64,000 nucleotides of DNA from Bufo bufo (Eukaryota; Chordata; Amphibia; Anura; Bufonidae). Positions 28,332 to 39,983 of the stretch are shown here, piece after piece. The translations under genes were made by a program, and so were the position numbers. The stretch is from the NCBI RefSeq assembly GCF_905171765.1, contig NC_053394.1:164145183-164209182 (forward strand), given 5' to 3'. Numbering within the stretch: position 1 is the stretch's first letter; every line of letters begins with the position of its first letter. The notes beneath the pieces are model-generated. The model was not told the DNA's origin. It worked only from the letters and a program-made list of their open reading frames with translations, and searched no databases.

Positions 28332-29025
28332 CTTCTGCAACACTCCTGATAGGACCTGTGATGACTTCATAGCCATGTGACCAGTAATTGCTAGGTTACT
28401 GGTCACATGGTAATGATGTCATTAAGGTCCTAGATCAAAACTCATTAAGGTCCTAGAATTAAGATCATTAACACAGTATGATCATGATGCCTGTGTAGCC
28501 GACAGCCTGACACCCGGGGCAGTAGCTAGCAGGGCTCAAGAGGCAGCTGCCTTGGGCCCCCCCAGGAGCAACTGGGCCCAGGGCAGCTGCCCCTTTTGCC
28601 CCTTGGTAAAGACGGCCCTGGCGGCAACGCTGCTAAATGACGGTTGGGAAGTTGGCTGGTGGGTTCACTGGGCAGGCGGGCCCCCAGGCAAGTGGGGCCC
28701 CCGGGCAACTGCCCAGCGTGCCCATTCGAAAAGACGGCCCTGCCGACAGGCTCGGCGAAACATGTAGGGATTCAGGTTGTTAGGTTTTAGACAGGAGTTA
28801 GACAGGGTGTTATACATGGGTCTCAAAAGAAGAGACTCTACATCAATGATTTATAAAAATATGTAGGCAAGTCCGAGGCTTGGACAAAAGCTGTACACAG
28901 AATTACTGGCCACTTATAGTGCGACTGTCACTCCTGAAAGTTTTAATCTCCCCACTTTATGTTCCCAAGCATTATGTTGGTTTTAAAAGAAATATAATAA
29001 AATTGAGTTTTATACTATTAGTCAG

Positions 29026-29447
29026 TTATTACTACTGGGGCACTATGGGAGGGGAATTTTGTTATTACTGGGGGCACTATAAGGAGGCTTTATTAATATT
29101 GGGGGCACTGTTGGGGCCTTATTACTAATGGAAGCAGTATAGGGGAACATTATGATTGGGGGCACTGAGGCGAGCTTTAAGGGGGTCTTATTACTACTTG
29201 GGGCGCTAGAGGGGTTGAGCTGATTGGTGTGATGGTGGTATGTGGCTTTTTTAACACCTGTCTTTTTGTGACCTTTTTTAGGCGTTTTAGCAATGTGCTT
29301 GACTTTTTAGCATTTTCTTAAATGCATTTTTACACTATACAGAAGATGACGTGAAAATATCTTTGATCCAGCCCTCCTCTGCTTTGTCCTCTTCCACAGG
29401 TTGCTGCAGTGTCAACATCCCGTATACTGCTACAGCCAATCACTCGC
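29026..29447. other. Minisatellite continuation and flank of the BEL element
   Basis: TTATTACTACTGGGG units run to about 29,215. After that is unassigned sequence up to the BEL target site CTCGC (29443-29447). Confidence 0.6.
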
Positions 29448-29955
29448 TGTGCTGTTGCTTTCATATTGAATTTCTGCAATGTATTATTTCTTGTTTTACC
29501 TATGTTGTTTAAGTCTATTGTTCTCTGCTGCCATCTGCTGGCCGGAATTTGTATGCTGCACGCCTCGTTCGTTGTCTATAAAGTTTTATCTCTGGGCGTG
29601 GTTTTAGCAGCCTTGGGCCTGGTCACTTCCTGTAGCCTTTTTCAGTGCTGCATCCTTTGTGACTGGAGACACACACCTTGGCTTGTGAAGGCATCAGTTT
29701 TTGACCAGCAGTTGCCTCAGCAGTTAGCCTCAGAAAAGACATCCACATGACAGCATCTACTGTATTCCATCACTGTATGTCACTGCTCTGGATCAAATAA
29801 ACCCACGTTTGATTGCATCCTCATGTCTACGTCTGGATCCATCTAACCTGAGCATCTGCCGGTCCGGTCTGCTCCACTGCTTGGATACGAAGGTAGGCCA
29901 GTCACAAAGCCATTATCAGTTACACCTTCATTCGCCTTCATGTGGGGACAGAACA
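29448..29955 (+). repeat. BEL/Pao 5' LTR
   Basis: It starts TGTGCTGTTG and ends GGACAGAACA. It is 508 bp, with a poly-A signal AATAAA near 29,797. It differs from the 3' LTR by one 12-bp insertion (TTGCCTCAGCAG region) and roughly ten substitutions by eye. Confidence 0.92.
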
Positions 29956-30255
29956 GTCAAAAACTGCCTTAAAGCCTTATACCCCAGTAAATACCCGTCT
30001 GAATGTCCAATGCCCGGCTACAGATCCCCTCAGAGCCCAGTGCCACACTCAGGAACCTCCCCTGCAACAGGCCCACTCCCAGCAAATCTGCCCAGCAACA
30101 GTGCACGTCCCATAAGCCCAAGGGGAAGCACGGCGTGTCCGCAGTAGATATACTCTCGCCTGGAAGTCCTCCACTACTCGCCAAGCCATTTTCTACATCC
30201 TATATTAACCCTTGCTCGCATGATATAAGAACTGTTTACGCACGCGGGGCCTCCC
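29956..30255 (+). other. BEL/Pao leader, 5' part
   Basis: This untranslated leader lies between the LTR and the inserted TTAA element. It resumes at 33,995-34,115. A primer-binding site is not recognised right after the LTR. Confidence 0.5.
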
Positions 30256-33200
30256 TTAACCCCTTAAGGACATAGGACGTACCGGTACGCCCTATTTCCC
30301 GAGTCCTTAAGGACCAAGGACGTACCGGTACGTCCTAACTTTTAAATCGGGATTCCGGCGCCCGAGGGGTTAAACGGAACGGGATTTCGGCTGAAATTCT
30401 TCAGCCGGCATCCTGTGACAACGCCAGGGGGGGTGATGTGACCCCCCCGTGTCGGCGATCGCAGCAAATCGCAGGTCAATTCAGACCTGCGGTTTGCTGC
30501 GCTTTTTGCAGTTTCTGATGCCCGCGGTCCCTGACCGCGGGGATCAGAAACTTTTGAGTGCCTATAATCTATATTTTTCACCCCCCCCCTGCACCCCTGC
30601 ATGATTTGATGCCGGCGGGTGGTGCGGGGGGGGTGTCGCAGGCGGTGGGGGCGTTGCGGGAGGCGGGCGGTGCGGCAGGCGGGATCGCGATCCCCCGCCC
30701 GCCTCCCCATGAATGATCGTTGGCTTCTAGTGGTTATACCAGGGTGCCAGCACATTGCTGGCACCCTGGTATAAACGGCTGACATCTGTGCAGATGTCAG
30801 CCGTTTAACCCTTTCCATACCGCGGTCCGTACGGACCGCTGTATGGAAAAAGTTAACTGTCATCGGTCAGGGAGCTCCCTCCCTCTCCATCGGGGGGCTG
30901 CTGTGCCTTTGCAGCCCCCCGATGGAGAGGGAGAGAGCCCCCAGAGAGCCCCCCTTAGCCCCGTGCTTACCCTTCCCCGTCTGCGAAGTTCTGAGCAGAC
31001 GGGGAGGGTTCCCATGGCAACAGGACGCTGAAAGCATAGATCTGTTCAGTGTAAGTAAAATACAGTACAGAACAATATATATTGTACTGTATTATACAGA
31101 CATCAGACCCACTGGATCTTCAAGAACCAAGCGGGTCTGTGTCAAAAAAATGTAAAAAAAAAGTGAAAAAAGTTAAGATAAAAAAAAAACATTTATCACT
31201 GAATAAAAATTAAAAAAATAAAATAAACTACACATATTAGCTATCGCCGCGTCCGTAACGACCTGATCTATAAAATGGTCATGTTACTTTCCCCGCACGG
31301 TGAACACCATAAAAATAAAAAAATAAAAACTATGAGAAAATTGAAATTTTGCCCACCTTACTTCCCAAAAAAGGTAATAAAACTGATCAAAAAAGTCGCA
31401 TGTACGCCAAAATAGTACCAATCAAACCGTCATCTCATCCCGCAAAAAATGAGACCCTACTCAAGATAATCGCCCAAAAGCTGAAAAAACTATGGCTCTT
31501 AGACTATGGAAACACTAAAACATGATTTTTTTTTGTTTCAAAAATGAAATCATTGTGTAAAACTTACATAAATAAAAAAAAAGTATACATATTAGGTATC
31601 GCCGCGTCCGTATCGACCGGCTCTATAAAAATATCACATGACCTAACCCCTCAGATGACCACCGTAAAAAAATAAAAATAAAAACAGTGTAAAAAAAGCC
31701 ATTTTTTGCCATCTTACGTCACAAAAAGTGTAATAGCAAGCGATCAAAAAGTCATATGCACCCCAAAATAGTGCCAATCAAACCGTCATCTCATCCCGCA
31801 AAAAATGAGACCCTACTCAAGATAATCGCCCAAAAACTGAAAAAACTATGGCTCTTAGACTATGGAGACACTAAAACATTTTTTTGGTTTTAAAAATGAA
31901 GTTATTGTATAAAACTTACATAAATAAAAAAAAATGTATACATATTAGGTATCGCCGCGTCCGTGACAACCTGCTCTATAAAATTACCCCATGATCTGAG
32001 GCTACTTTCACACTAGCGTTCGGGGCTCCGCTTGTGAGTTCCGTTTGAAGGGTCTCACAAGCGGCCCCGAACGGATCCGTCCAGTCCTAATGCATTCTGA
32101 GTGGAGGCGGATCCGCTCAGAATGCATCAGTCTGGCAGCGTTTGTCCTCCGCTCCGCTCAGCAGACGGACACCTGAACGCTGCTTGCAGCGTTCGGGTGT
32201 CCGCCTGGCCGTGCGGAGGCGAACAGATCCGTCCAGACTTACAATGTAAGTCAATGGGGACGGATCCGTTTGAAGTTGACACAGTATGGCTCAATTTTCA
32301 AACGGATCCGTCCCCCATTGACTTTCAATGTAAAGTCTGAACGGATCCATTTGCATTATCATGAACAAAAAAAAAAAAAAAAAAAAAATTTTTTTTTTTT
32401 TTTTTTTTTGTTTGTTCATGGTAATGCAAACGGATCCGTTCTGAACGGAACCAAGCGTTTGCATTATAGGTGCGGATCCGTCTGTGCAGATACCAGACGG
32501 ATCCGCACCAAACGCAGGTGTGAAAGTAGCCTAACCTGTCAGATGAATGTTGTAAATAACAAAAAAAAAAAACGTGCCAAAAAAGCTATTTCTTGTTACC
32601 TTGCTGCACAAAAAGTGTAATATAGAGCAACCAAAAATCATATGTACCCTAAACTAGTACCAACAAAACTGCCACCCTATCCCGTAGTTTCTAAAATGAA
32701 GTCACTTTTTTGGAGTTTCCACTCTAGGGGTGCATCAGGGGGGCTTCAAATGGGACATGGTGTCAAAAAAACCAGTCCAGCAAAATCTGCCTTCCAAAAA
32801 CCTTATGGCATTCCTTTCCTTCTGCGCCCTGCCGTTTGCCTGTACAGCTGTTTACGACCACATATGGGGTGTTTCTGTAAACTACAGAATCAGGGCCATA
32901 AATAATGAGTTTTGTTTGGCTGTTAACCCTTGCTTTGTAACTGGAAAAAAAATATTAAAATGGAAAATCTGCCAAAAATTTGAAATTTTGAAATTGTGTC
33001 TCTATTTTCCATTAAATCTTGTGCAACACCTAAAGGGTTAACGACGTATGTAAAATCAGTTTTGAATACCTTGAGGGGTGTAGTTTCTTAGATGGGGTCA
33101 CTTTTAGGGAGTTTCTCCTCTAGGGGTGCATCAGGGGGCTTCAAATGGGACATGGTGTCAAAAAAACAGTCCATAAAAATCAGCCTTCCAAAAACCATAC

Positions 33201-33994
33201 GGCGCACCTTTCCCTCTACGCCCCGCTGTGTGGCCGTACAGTAGTTTACGGCCACATATTGGGTGTTTCTGTAAACGGCAGAGTCAGGGCAATAAAGATA
33301 CAATCTTGTTTGGCTGTTAACCCTTGCTTTGTTAGTGGAAAAAATGGGTTAAAATGAAAAATTAGACAAAAAAATTAAATTCTCAAATTTCCTCCCCATT
33401 TGCCAATAACTCTTGTGCAACACCTAAAGGGTTAATAATGTATGCAAAATCAGTTTTGAATACCTTGAGGGGTGTAGTTTCTTAGATGGGGTTATTTTTG
33501 GGTGGTTTCTATTATGTAAGCCTCGCAAAGTGACTTCAGACCTGAACTGGTCCCTAAAAATTTAGTTTTTGTAAATTTCTGAAAAATTTCAAGATTTGCT
33601 TCTAAACTTCTAAGCCTTATAACATCCCCAAAAAATAAAATATCATTCCCAAAACAATTCACACATGAAGTAGACATATGGGGAATGTAAAGTCATCACA
33701 ATTTTTGGGGTATTACTATGTATTACAGAAGTAGAGAAACTGAAACTTTGAAATTTGCAAATTTTTCCAAATTTTTGGTAAATTAGGTATTTTTTTGTGC
33801 AAAAAAAAAATAATTTTTTTGACTTCATTTTACCAGTGTCATGAAGTACAATATGTGACGAAAAAACAATCTCAGAATGGCCTGGATAAGTCAAAGCAAT
33901 TTAAAGTTATGAGCACTTAAAGTGACACTGGTCAGATTTCCAAAAAATGGCCTGGTCCTTAAGGTAAAAATGAGCCCGGTCCTTAAGGGGTTAA
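30256..33994. mobile_element. Long TTAA-flanked non-autonomous element, copy 1
   Basis: Ends TTAACCCCTTAAGGAC and GTCCTTAAGGGGTTAA have TTAA at 30256-30259 and 33991-33994. The left subterminal part holds two copies of a GTACCGGTAC-centred palindrome. The interior has three modules of about 330 bp with ATCGCCGCGTCCGT and ATCTCATCCCGCAAAAAATG. The right part matches the window start. TTAA duplication fits piggyBac or Kolobok; no transposase is present, so the superfamily is open. It contains a MITE at 31999-32531. Confidence 0.85.
31999..32531. mobile_element. Fold-back MITE in TTAA element copy 1
   Basis: Ends AGGCTACTTTCACACTAGCG and GTGTGAAAGTAGCC are flanked by TG (mutated TA) and TA. The inverted sister copy at 58957 has an empty site here. 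The centre is a run of about 23 A followed by about 21 T (32,369-32,410). Confidence 0.88.
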
Positions 33995-34115
33995 ACCAAT
34001 TCACTCAAAACACCTTGGGAAACTCATCGGGGTGCCTCATCTGAGCCGCACTGCAATTTTCAGCCCCCAATTTAAAAGTTCATTTTCTTAAAGAGACAGC
34101 GCACCTTAAATCAAA

Positions 34116-36197
34116 ATGGCCGAAAAGGACCTCGTACAGTTCCCCAGTGATGAAATAAAGCAAATGCAACCTGATACTGATCATTATGAAGAGCTGGAGG
34201 TAGAACCCACACTTACAGCAGACCAAGTCACGCGACCAAGGCGCTCTCTCAAACCAACTATAAAGATCACAGAAAACTATCACACCATGAAAGATGAGCT
34301 ATGTGACAACCTGGAAGAGCTATGGGAACGAGTTTCCTCCCTCATATCAGGACTTAAGTCCTCCTCAGGCGACACCACCAGTTTACAAGTTGCCGTCGGG
34401 CGGCTGAACGCAGCCCATGAAAGATACAAGAGACTGTCCACAAGGTATATAACCTTTCTAAAAGACTCTAATATTGAAGAAGCCCCATCAGAATTGTGCA
34501 AGGCAGAATCAATAGACAGACAAAGAGACGCCATGGTGCTGGATGCTAAAGATAAAGTGGAACTCCGCATCTCTCATTTGCAAGAAACCAGATCACACAG
34601 ATCGCATTCATCCAAACATTCCTCGCGGTCCTACAGATCATCATGCTCTAGAAGCTCCGCCCTGAGCGACAGATTACTAGAGGCCCGCATAAATGCAGAG
34701 CAATCCAAAGTGAGGCGTTCCTTCACCGAAAAAGAAGTCCTTGCCAGGGCAGAAGCAGAGGCTCGAATAAAGATCCTTGAATCAGAGAGGGAAGAGGAAA
34801 TCGCACTAGCAAAAGTAAGACTACTCGAGCAAGCATTGAGCCAAGGCCTTGATTCAGTCTTCTTGCCACCAGAGGAGATAGACGATCCAGTTGACCGCAC
34901 CAGCGACTACGTACTGAAACAGTTATCTGCACCACCCCCAGTGTGCAGTACTGTCCAAGCCAACACTGAAACCTCCAAGTCAGCTCTACCTGCAGTGGCA
35001 GTGACACCCACAGCACCCGAGCAATCCAATAACAGTCGCCCAGACGCGCCCTTTCAAGGGCAGTTATTACAGCAAGATGGCTACCAGGTGTTTCCTGGCC
35101 TACCTCCACAGCTCAAGCAGCAGTCATCAGAATCTACAGAGGCTAGACCACAGCTCAACCCTGCAGCAACATCATTCTACCCGGAAGCATCTCACCCTTT
35201 CACGCCACGCAGCCTATACGCCCCAGAGGCATCACAAGTTGTCATGGCAACAAGCAGTGAGAAATCAGATATGTCTGAGTTTGCCAGGTTTATGGTGAGC
35301 AGAGAGCTAATTAACACCAGTCTCTCAAAATTTGATGACCATGCAGAGAGCTACAGAGCCTGGAAGGCAACCTTCAAAGCCGCCATCGCCAACCTCAACC
35401 TAACTGCAGAGCAGGAGCTCGACCTCTTGATCAACTGGCTGGGCCCAGGCTCCACAAATCGCATCAAGAGCCTTAGAACTGTCTATGTGGGACAAGCAGA
35501 AGCAGGTCTCGCTGCAGCCTGGCAGAGACTCGAACGCACCTTTGGCAGTGCAGAAGCAATAGAGAAGGCACTATTCAGGAGACTGCAGAACGTCCCCAAG
35601 ATCAGTCTCAAGGATGTCCACAAGCTTCAGGATTTAAGTGATTTGCTCATGGAACTGGAGCTCGCCAAAAGAGACCCTCGTCTGTCCGGGCTGTGCTACC
35701 TGGATACAGCCCATGGGGTGAACCCAATTGTCGTGAAGTTACCATACAGTCTGCAAGAGAAGTGGGCGGCATCAGTCTCAAGGTACAAAAGAGTGCATGA
35801 CGTCACTTTTCCCCCATTTATTCATTTCTGTAGGTTCATCGATGAACAGTCCCAGATGAGGAATGACCCCAGCCTCGACTTCCTGGAGTTCAATACTACA
35901 GCTTCAGTGACACCATCATCAAGGTATGAAAGTATTGTGCATAAACACAGAGACTTTAAGAGCAGCGTGAATGTTAGAAAGACTAACCTACCATCATCTG
36001 CAGTACCCACTGGTAGACAGTACACTACCTCATCAGGAGACAAGGCCTTCAATCGTGAATGTCCCATTCATAAAAAAACACACTCACTGAACAAATGCAG
36101 AGGATTTAGATCCAAAACCATACAGGAGCGCAAGAAAGTCCTCACCGAGCTTGGGGTATGCTTCAGGTGCTGCGCTTCATTGGAGCACATGGCTAAG
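34116..36197 (+). pseudogene. BEL/Pao gag, main part
   Basis: The frame starts MAEKDLVQFP and runs about 694 codons until the inserted LTR; the apparent stop at 36218 comes from LTR sequence. The N-terminal third is charged and helical with a Ser/Arg-rich stretch (HRSHSSKHSSRSYRSSCSRS). A DUF1759-like gag domain begins near residue 405 with SKFDDHAESYRAWKATFKAA and NWLGPGSTNRI. Near the end is a first zinc knuckle, CFRC with EHMAKC-type spacing. Gag packages the RNA. The rest continues after 37,112. Confidence 0.9.
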
Positions 36198-37108
36198 TGT
36201 AGTGTACGGGAACTGTAATACCCGTCACTACCAAAGTGTCACTTGGTGTGCTGTCGTCCCTCCTAATTATGGGGAAGTTGGTATATGTCAGTTTTATAAA
36301 ATGTCATGTAATTTAATGTTATGTATTTCCCTGTTACTGTGAAACTTGCATGTACAGGCCTGCAGGGGTGTCATTCCAGCTTCTAGTCGCTAGAGGGAGC
36401 TAGAGAGCCCTAGTTTATATAAAGCCCAGACAGGGAAGTAGAAGGCAGACGGAGTCTAGTATCTGTAATCTACAGTTGGAGATTAGACAATGTCCGAGAC
36501 AAGTCCAGGCCTGAAGCCTGTTGTTCAGGAGAAGATTCCCTCCTGAATTCCCATATGCAGAAGCAGGAATACCTTAGACTAAGAGCCTGAGGAACCTTTC
36601 AGAAGCTGAGAGAGACAGAGGCAAAGATCAGGAAAGCAAGAGGTACTCAGAATAACAGAGGAGGTACTTTTATAAAGCTACATCCAAGGATATAAAGCCA
36701 GAATTAGGTTAATGGGCCTTGGTGAAGAATTGCTGTATTCCAGGATCAGACAGAATTAGAGTGCAAGCTCCTGTGCTGCAAGTCCTGTGTTCAACACTCT
36801 GTAATTACCCTGCTATAACTGAATTGCCTGCATCGACCGAATTGCAAAATCGACTGTATGCTAAGGAACTGCATTTCCATTATTGTCTCTGCTTGCAAAA
36901 CTACTAAAGTTGGAGTTCTGTTTTAAGACTACGTTTCCTCAATTTATTCCTGCATCCGCAAACGGCGTGCCACCGTTTACTTGGCACTGGCGTCACAAAC
37001 TATTCCCTACCTATACCTGCCCTTGCAGAGAGTCAGCTGTACCAGGTTAGTGTATATTGCACTACATCACCCAGAAACACCTACTACACACAACTTGAGT
37101 ACGCTGCA
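36198..37108 (+). mobile_element. Solo LTR inserted in BEL gag
   Basis: The 911-bp unit begins TGTAGTGTACGG and ends GAGTACGCTGCA, so its tips are short inverted repeats. The 4-bp duplication TAAG is at 36194-36197 and 37109-37112. It contains a TATA-like TTTATATAAAG near 36,414. Gag frame and zinc-knuckle sequence continue directly on the far side (GACTGTAAA), which fixes the boundaries. Only one LTR is present. Superfamily is not determined. Confidence 0.85.
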
Positions 37109-37112
37109 TAAG

Positions 37113-37310
37113 GACTGTAAATCCATCATCAAGTGTGAGGAGTGTCATAGTGATAGACATGCCTCAGCTATGCACCCAACTCCACTCACAAGGGATTCAC
37201 CTGCTGCTGTCACCACCAGTCCTGCTCAAAGTCATGGCGGGGAGCCCCAGAACCACGCTAACACAGCCACCGCTGTTTCCTGCTCATGCTCGGACGTATG
37301 TGGGAGGGCC
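37113..37310 (+). pseudogene. BEL/Pao gag, second zinc knuckle
   Basis: The frame of gag resumes after the LTR with CKSIIKCEECHSDRHASAMH, a Cys/His knuckle in the expected BEL spacing. It then runs through a Ser/Thr-rich linker to CSDVCG, where a frameshift moves into the protease frame. Confidence 0.82.
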
Positions 37311-37880
37311 AGAGTGAGAAATGTTGTGCCCGCATATGCCTAATCAAGGTCTACCCGGAGGGGCTACCAGAAAAGGCAGTAAAAATGTATGCCATCATTG
37401 ACGACCAAAGCAACCGCTCCCTAGCAGGACCTAAATTCTTTGAAGCCTTTGGTATAAAGGGACCGTCAGAACCCTACATCTTAAACACCTGCTCGGGTCG
37501 CATAGAGACTAGCGGCAGGAGGGCACAAGGATTCATCGCTTGTTCAGTCAGTGGAAACACGGAAATACCTCTACCGACGCTGATCGAATGCGATCAAATA
37601 CCCAACCATAGGGATGAAATTCCTACCCCGGAAGCTGCATTTCACCATCCACACCTAAGGCACCTATCCAACGTTATCCCACCTATGGACAACAACGCCG
37701 AGATTCTACTCCTGCTTGGCAGAGACAATCTAAGGGTACACAAGGTGCGTCAGCAGTGTAATGGTCCCGACTATGCACCATATGCCCAGAGACTGGACTT
37801 GGGATGGGTAGTCATAGGAAATGTATGCTTGGATCAACCAAAAATCCGCTCATTCAAAACGTACGTAGTAAGCCTCATCA
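37290..37880 (+). pseudogene. BEL/Pao aspartic protease region
   Basis: The frame includes ICLIKVYPEGLPEKAVKMYA and the active-site-like AIIDDQSNRSLAG, then the LLLGRDN and RLDLGWVVIGNVC segments that in BEL/Pao link protease to RT. A frameshift near 37,860 moves the continuation to the next frame. The protease would cleave the polyprotein. Confidence 0.87.
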
Positions 37881-39951
37881 CTATGAGGTGAAAGAGAAGC
37901 CTCCAGACCTCATACAACCACCTGACGACATTCCTCCCTTTGCCGACAACTTGGGAAGATTAGTCTTTCATACCAGCAAGGACGATGATAAAGTAGCTTT
38001 GTCAGTAGAGGACAGAGAATTTATCAAGATAATGGACAATGAGTTCCTTAAAGACGAAACCAATCACTGGGTTTCTCCATTACCCTTCCGAGCTACCAGG
38101 GTGAGACTCCCGAACAATAGGGAACAAGCTCTGTCTAGATTTAACTCTCTTCAGCGTACCATGAACAGTAAGCCTGAGATGAGAGAACACATCGTTGCCT
38201 TTATCGACAAAATATTCCGCAACAACCATGCAGAACCAGCTCCATCCTTAGGGAAGAATGACGAGTGCTGGTACTTGCCTTCATTTGGAGTGTATCACCC
38301 ACGGAAACCTAATCAAATCAGGGTCGTTTTCGACTCAAGTGCCAAACATCAAGGTGTATCTCTTAATGATGTCCTTCTCACAGGTCCTAATCTGACGAAT
38401 AACCTAGTTGGAGTGCTGATGAGGTTCAGAAAAGAGCTTGTTGCCTTCACCGCTGACATTAAACAGATGTTCCACTGTTTCGTAGTGAGAGAGGACCACC
38501 GGAATTTCCTCAGGTTTCCGTGGTACAAGAATAATGACACCAACGCAGAGATGGCAGAATATCGAATGAGGGTACACGTATTTGGAAACAGCCCTTCACC
38601 TGCCGTGGCAACTTACGGCCTTCGGCGAACTGCATTAGAGGGAGAATCCGAGTACGGTAAAGACGCCAGAGACTTTGTAGAAAAGGACTTCTATGTAGAC
38701 GATGGACTCAAATCACTACCGACTGAAGAAGCGGCTATCGATCTGCTCAAAAGGACTCAAAGTATGTTGTACCAAGCTAAACTTAGACTACACAAAATTG
38801 CTTCAAACAGCCTGGCCGTTATGAGGGCCTTCGAATCAGGCGATCATGCACCAGGATTCAAGGACATTAACTTGGGACTGGACAGTCCACCTGTGCAGAG
38901 GAGCTTGGGCCTCAGATGGGATCTCTCAGCCGACTCCTTCGGTTTTCAGATAAGTTGTGCAGACAAGCCATTCACAAAACGAGGCGTCCCATCAGTGGTA
39001 AACAGCCTATTTGATCCGCTGGGATTTGTAGCGCCCATCACCATACAAGGTAAATCTCTACTGAGACAGTTTTCTGAAACAGTCAAGGATTGGGATACCC
39101 CACTTCCCTCCGAGAAAGAGCAAAAATGGGAAGCCTGGAAGCGATCTTTGTGTGCCTTGGATGAGATCCACATCCCGAGATGCTATATTAAAACCTCACT
39201 TTCCTCTAGCATAAAGAAAGAACTCCACGTGTTCTCGGACGCCTCCACGGAGGCCATCGCAGCGGTTGCCTATCTGAAAGTCACAGGACCCAACAACCAA
39301 AATAACGTTGGATTCGTCTTTGGTAAGGCTAAGTTAGCCCCCAAGCCCGATCATACTATTCCCAGACTGGAACTTTGTGGGACCGTGTTGGCAGTGGAGA
39401 TTGCGGATTTCGTACAACAAGAACTGGGTGTCGACATAGCTGAAGTCCAGTATTACACCGACAGTAAGGTCGTTTTAGGTTACATCCACAATCGGACCAA
39501 TCGATTTTATGTGTACGTTAGTAACCGCATAGAGAGAATCAGGAGGTCCTCCAAACCTGAACAATGGCACTACGTACCATCCGAGCTTAATCCAGCAGAT
39601 CACGCCACTAGGCCTATGTCTATAGGCTCCTTTACTAACTCTACTTGGCTTACAGGTCCAGAGTTTCTGCTTGGAGAGGCAGACGAATGTGTACAGGAAG
39701 TTTTCAGACTCCAGGATCCGGATAATGATCCAGAAATCCGCGCTGAAGTTAGTGCATTAGTCACTGGGACAAAGCAAACCGCCAGCTTTGGTTGTCAGCG
39801 TTTTGAACGTTTCTCCAGTTGGGTGAACAGGACTGTATCTAGCTTCGCAGATCTTCTCCATTCCAAGTTGGAAAACAGGACTAATCTATGTTTGCATTCT
39901 AACATGTTTTTCTTTTATAGGTTGTTTATATTTTATGGACATTCATCATAG
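37860..39951 (+). pseudogene. BEL/Pao reverse transcriptase and RNase H; integrase lost
   Basis: An open frame spans 37804-39951; its first ATG is in shadow of the protease. RT motifs are LPSFGVYHPRKPNQIRVVFD, TADIKQMFHCF and the catalytic FYVDDGL near 38,694. RNase H has HVFSDASTEAIAAVAY, PRLELCGT and YYTDSKVVLGYI, then HYVPSELNPADHATRP. After SSWVNRTVSSFADLLHS the sequence switches to a non-homologous tail and stops, so the zinc-binding and DDE parts of integrase are absent. RT and RNase H are otherwise open. Confidence 0.93.
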
Positions 39952-39983
39952 TGAAATCCCCAAAGTGAATTTCAGACGGGGAG

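Larger units (their letters stand above)
25435..28742. mobile_element. hAT-like element inside the fold-back arm
   Basis: An exact 8-bp duplication CCGACAGG is at 25427-25434 and 28743-28750. The termini CAGTGCCATCTTAAGAG and AAAAGACGGCCCTG are imperfect inverted repeats. The interior carries a transposase N-terminus remnant, a 39-bp satellite and an 862-bp palindrome. GGGCCCCC-rich stretches mark both ends. Confidence 0.82.
24807..29025. mobile_element. Large fold-back element interrupted by a hAT-like insertion
   Basis: The outer arm 24807-25093 is the reverse complement of about 28740-29025. The inner arms 25093-25240 and 25285-25430 pair around a loop. The right arm is broken by 25435-28742. 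The arms contain TTTCGCCGAGCCTGTCGGCG. The flanking minisatellite is the host sequence. No coding region is seen. Confidence 0.85.

Noticed and set aside
30342..30863. A 173-codon minus-strand frame, mirrored by a 203-codon frame at 61602-62213
   Set aside because: Both lie at the same place of the two TTAA element copies, in GC-rich palindromic sequence, with no recognisable domain and no conserved start context. Conservation is explained by the copies being related DNA.
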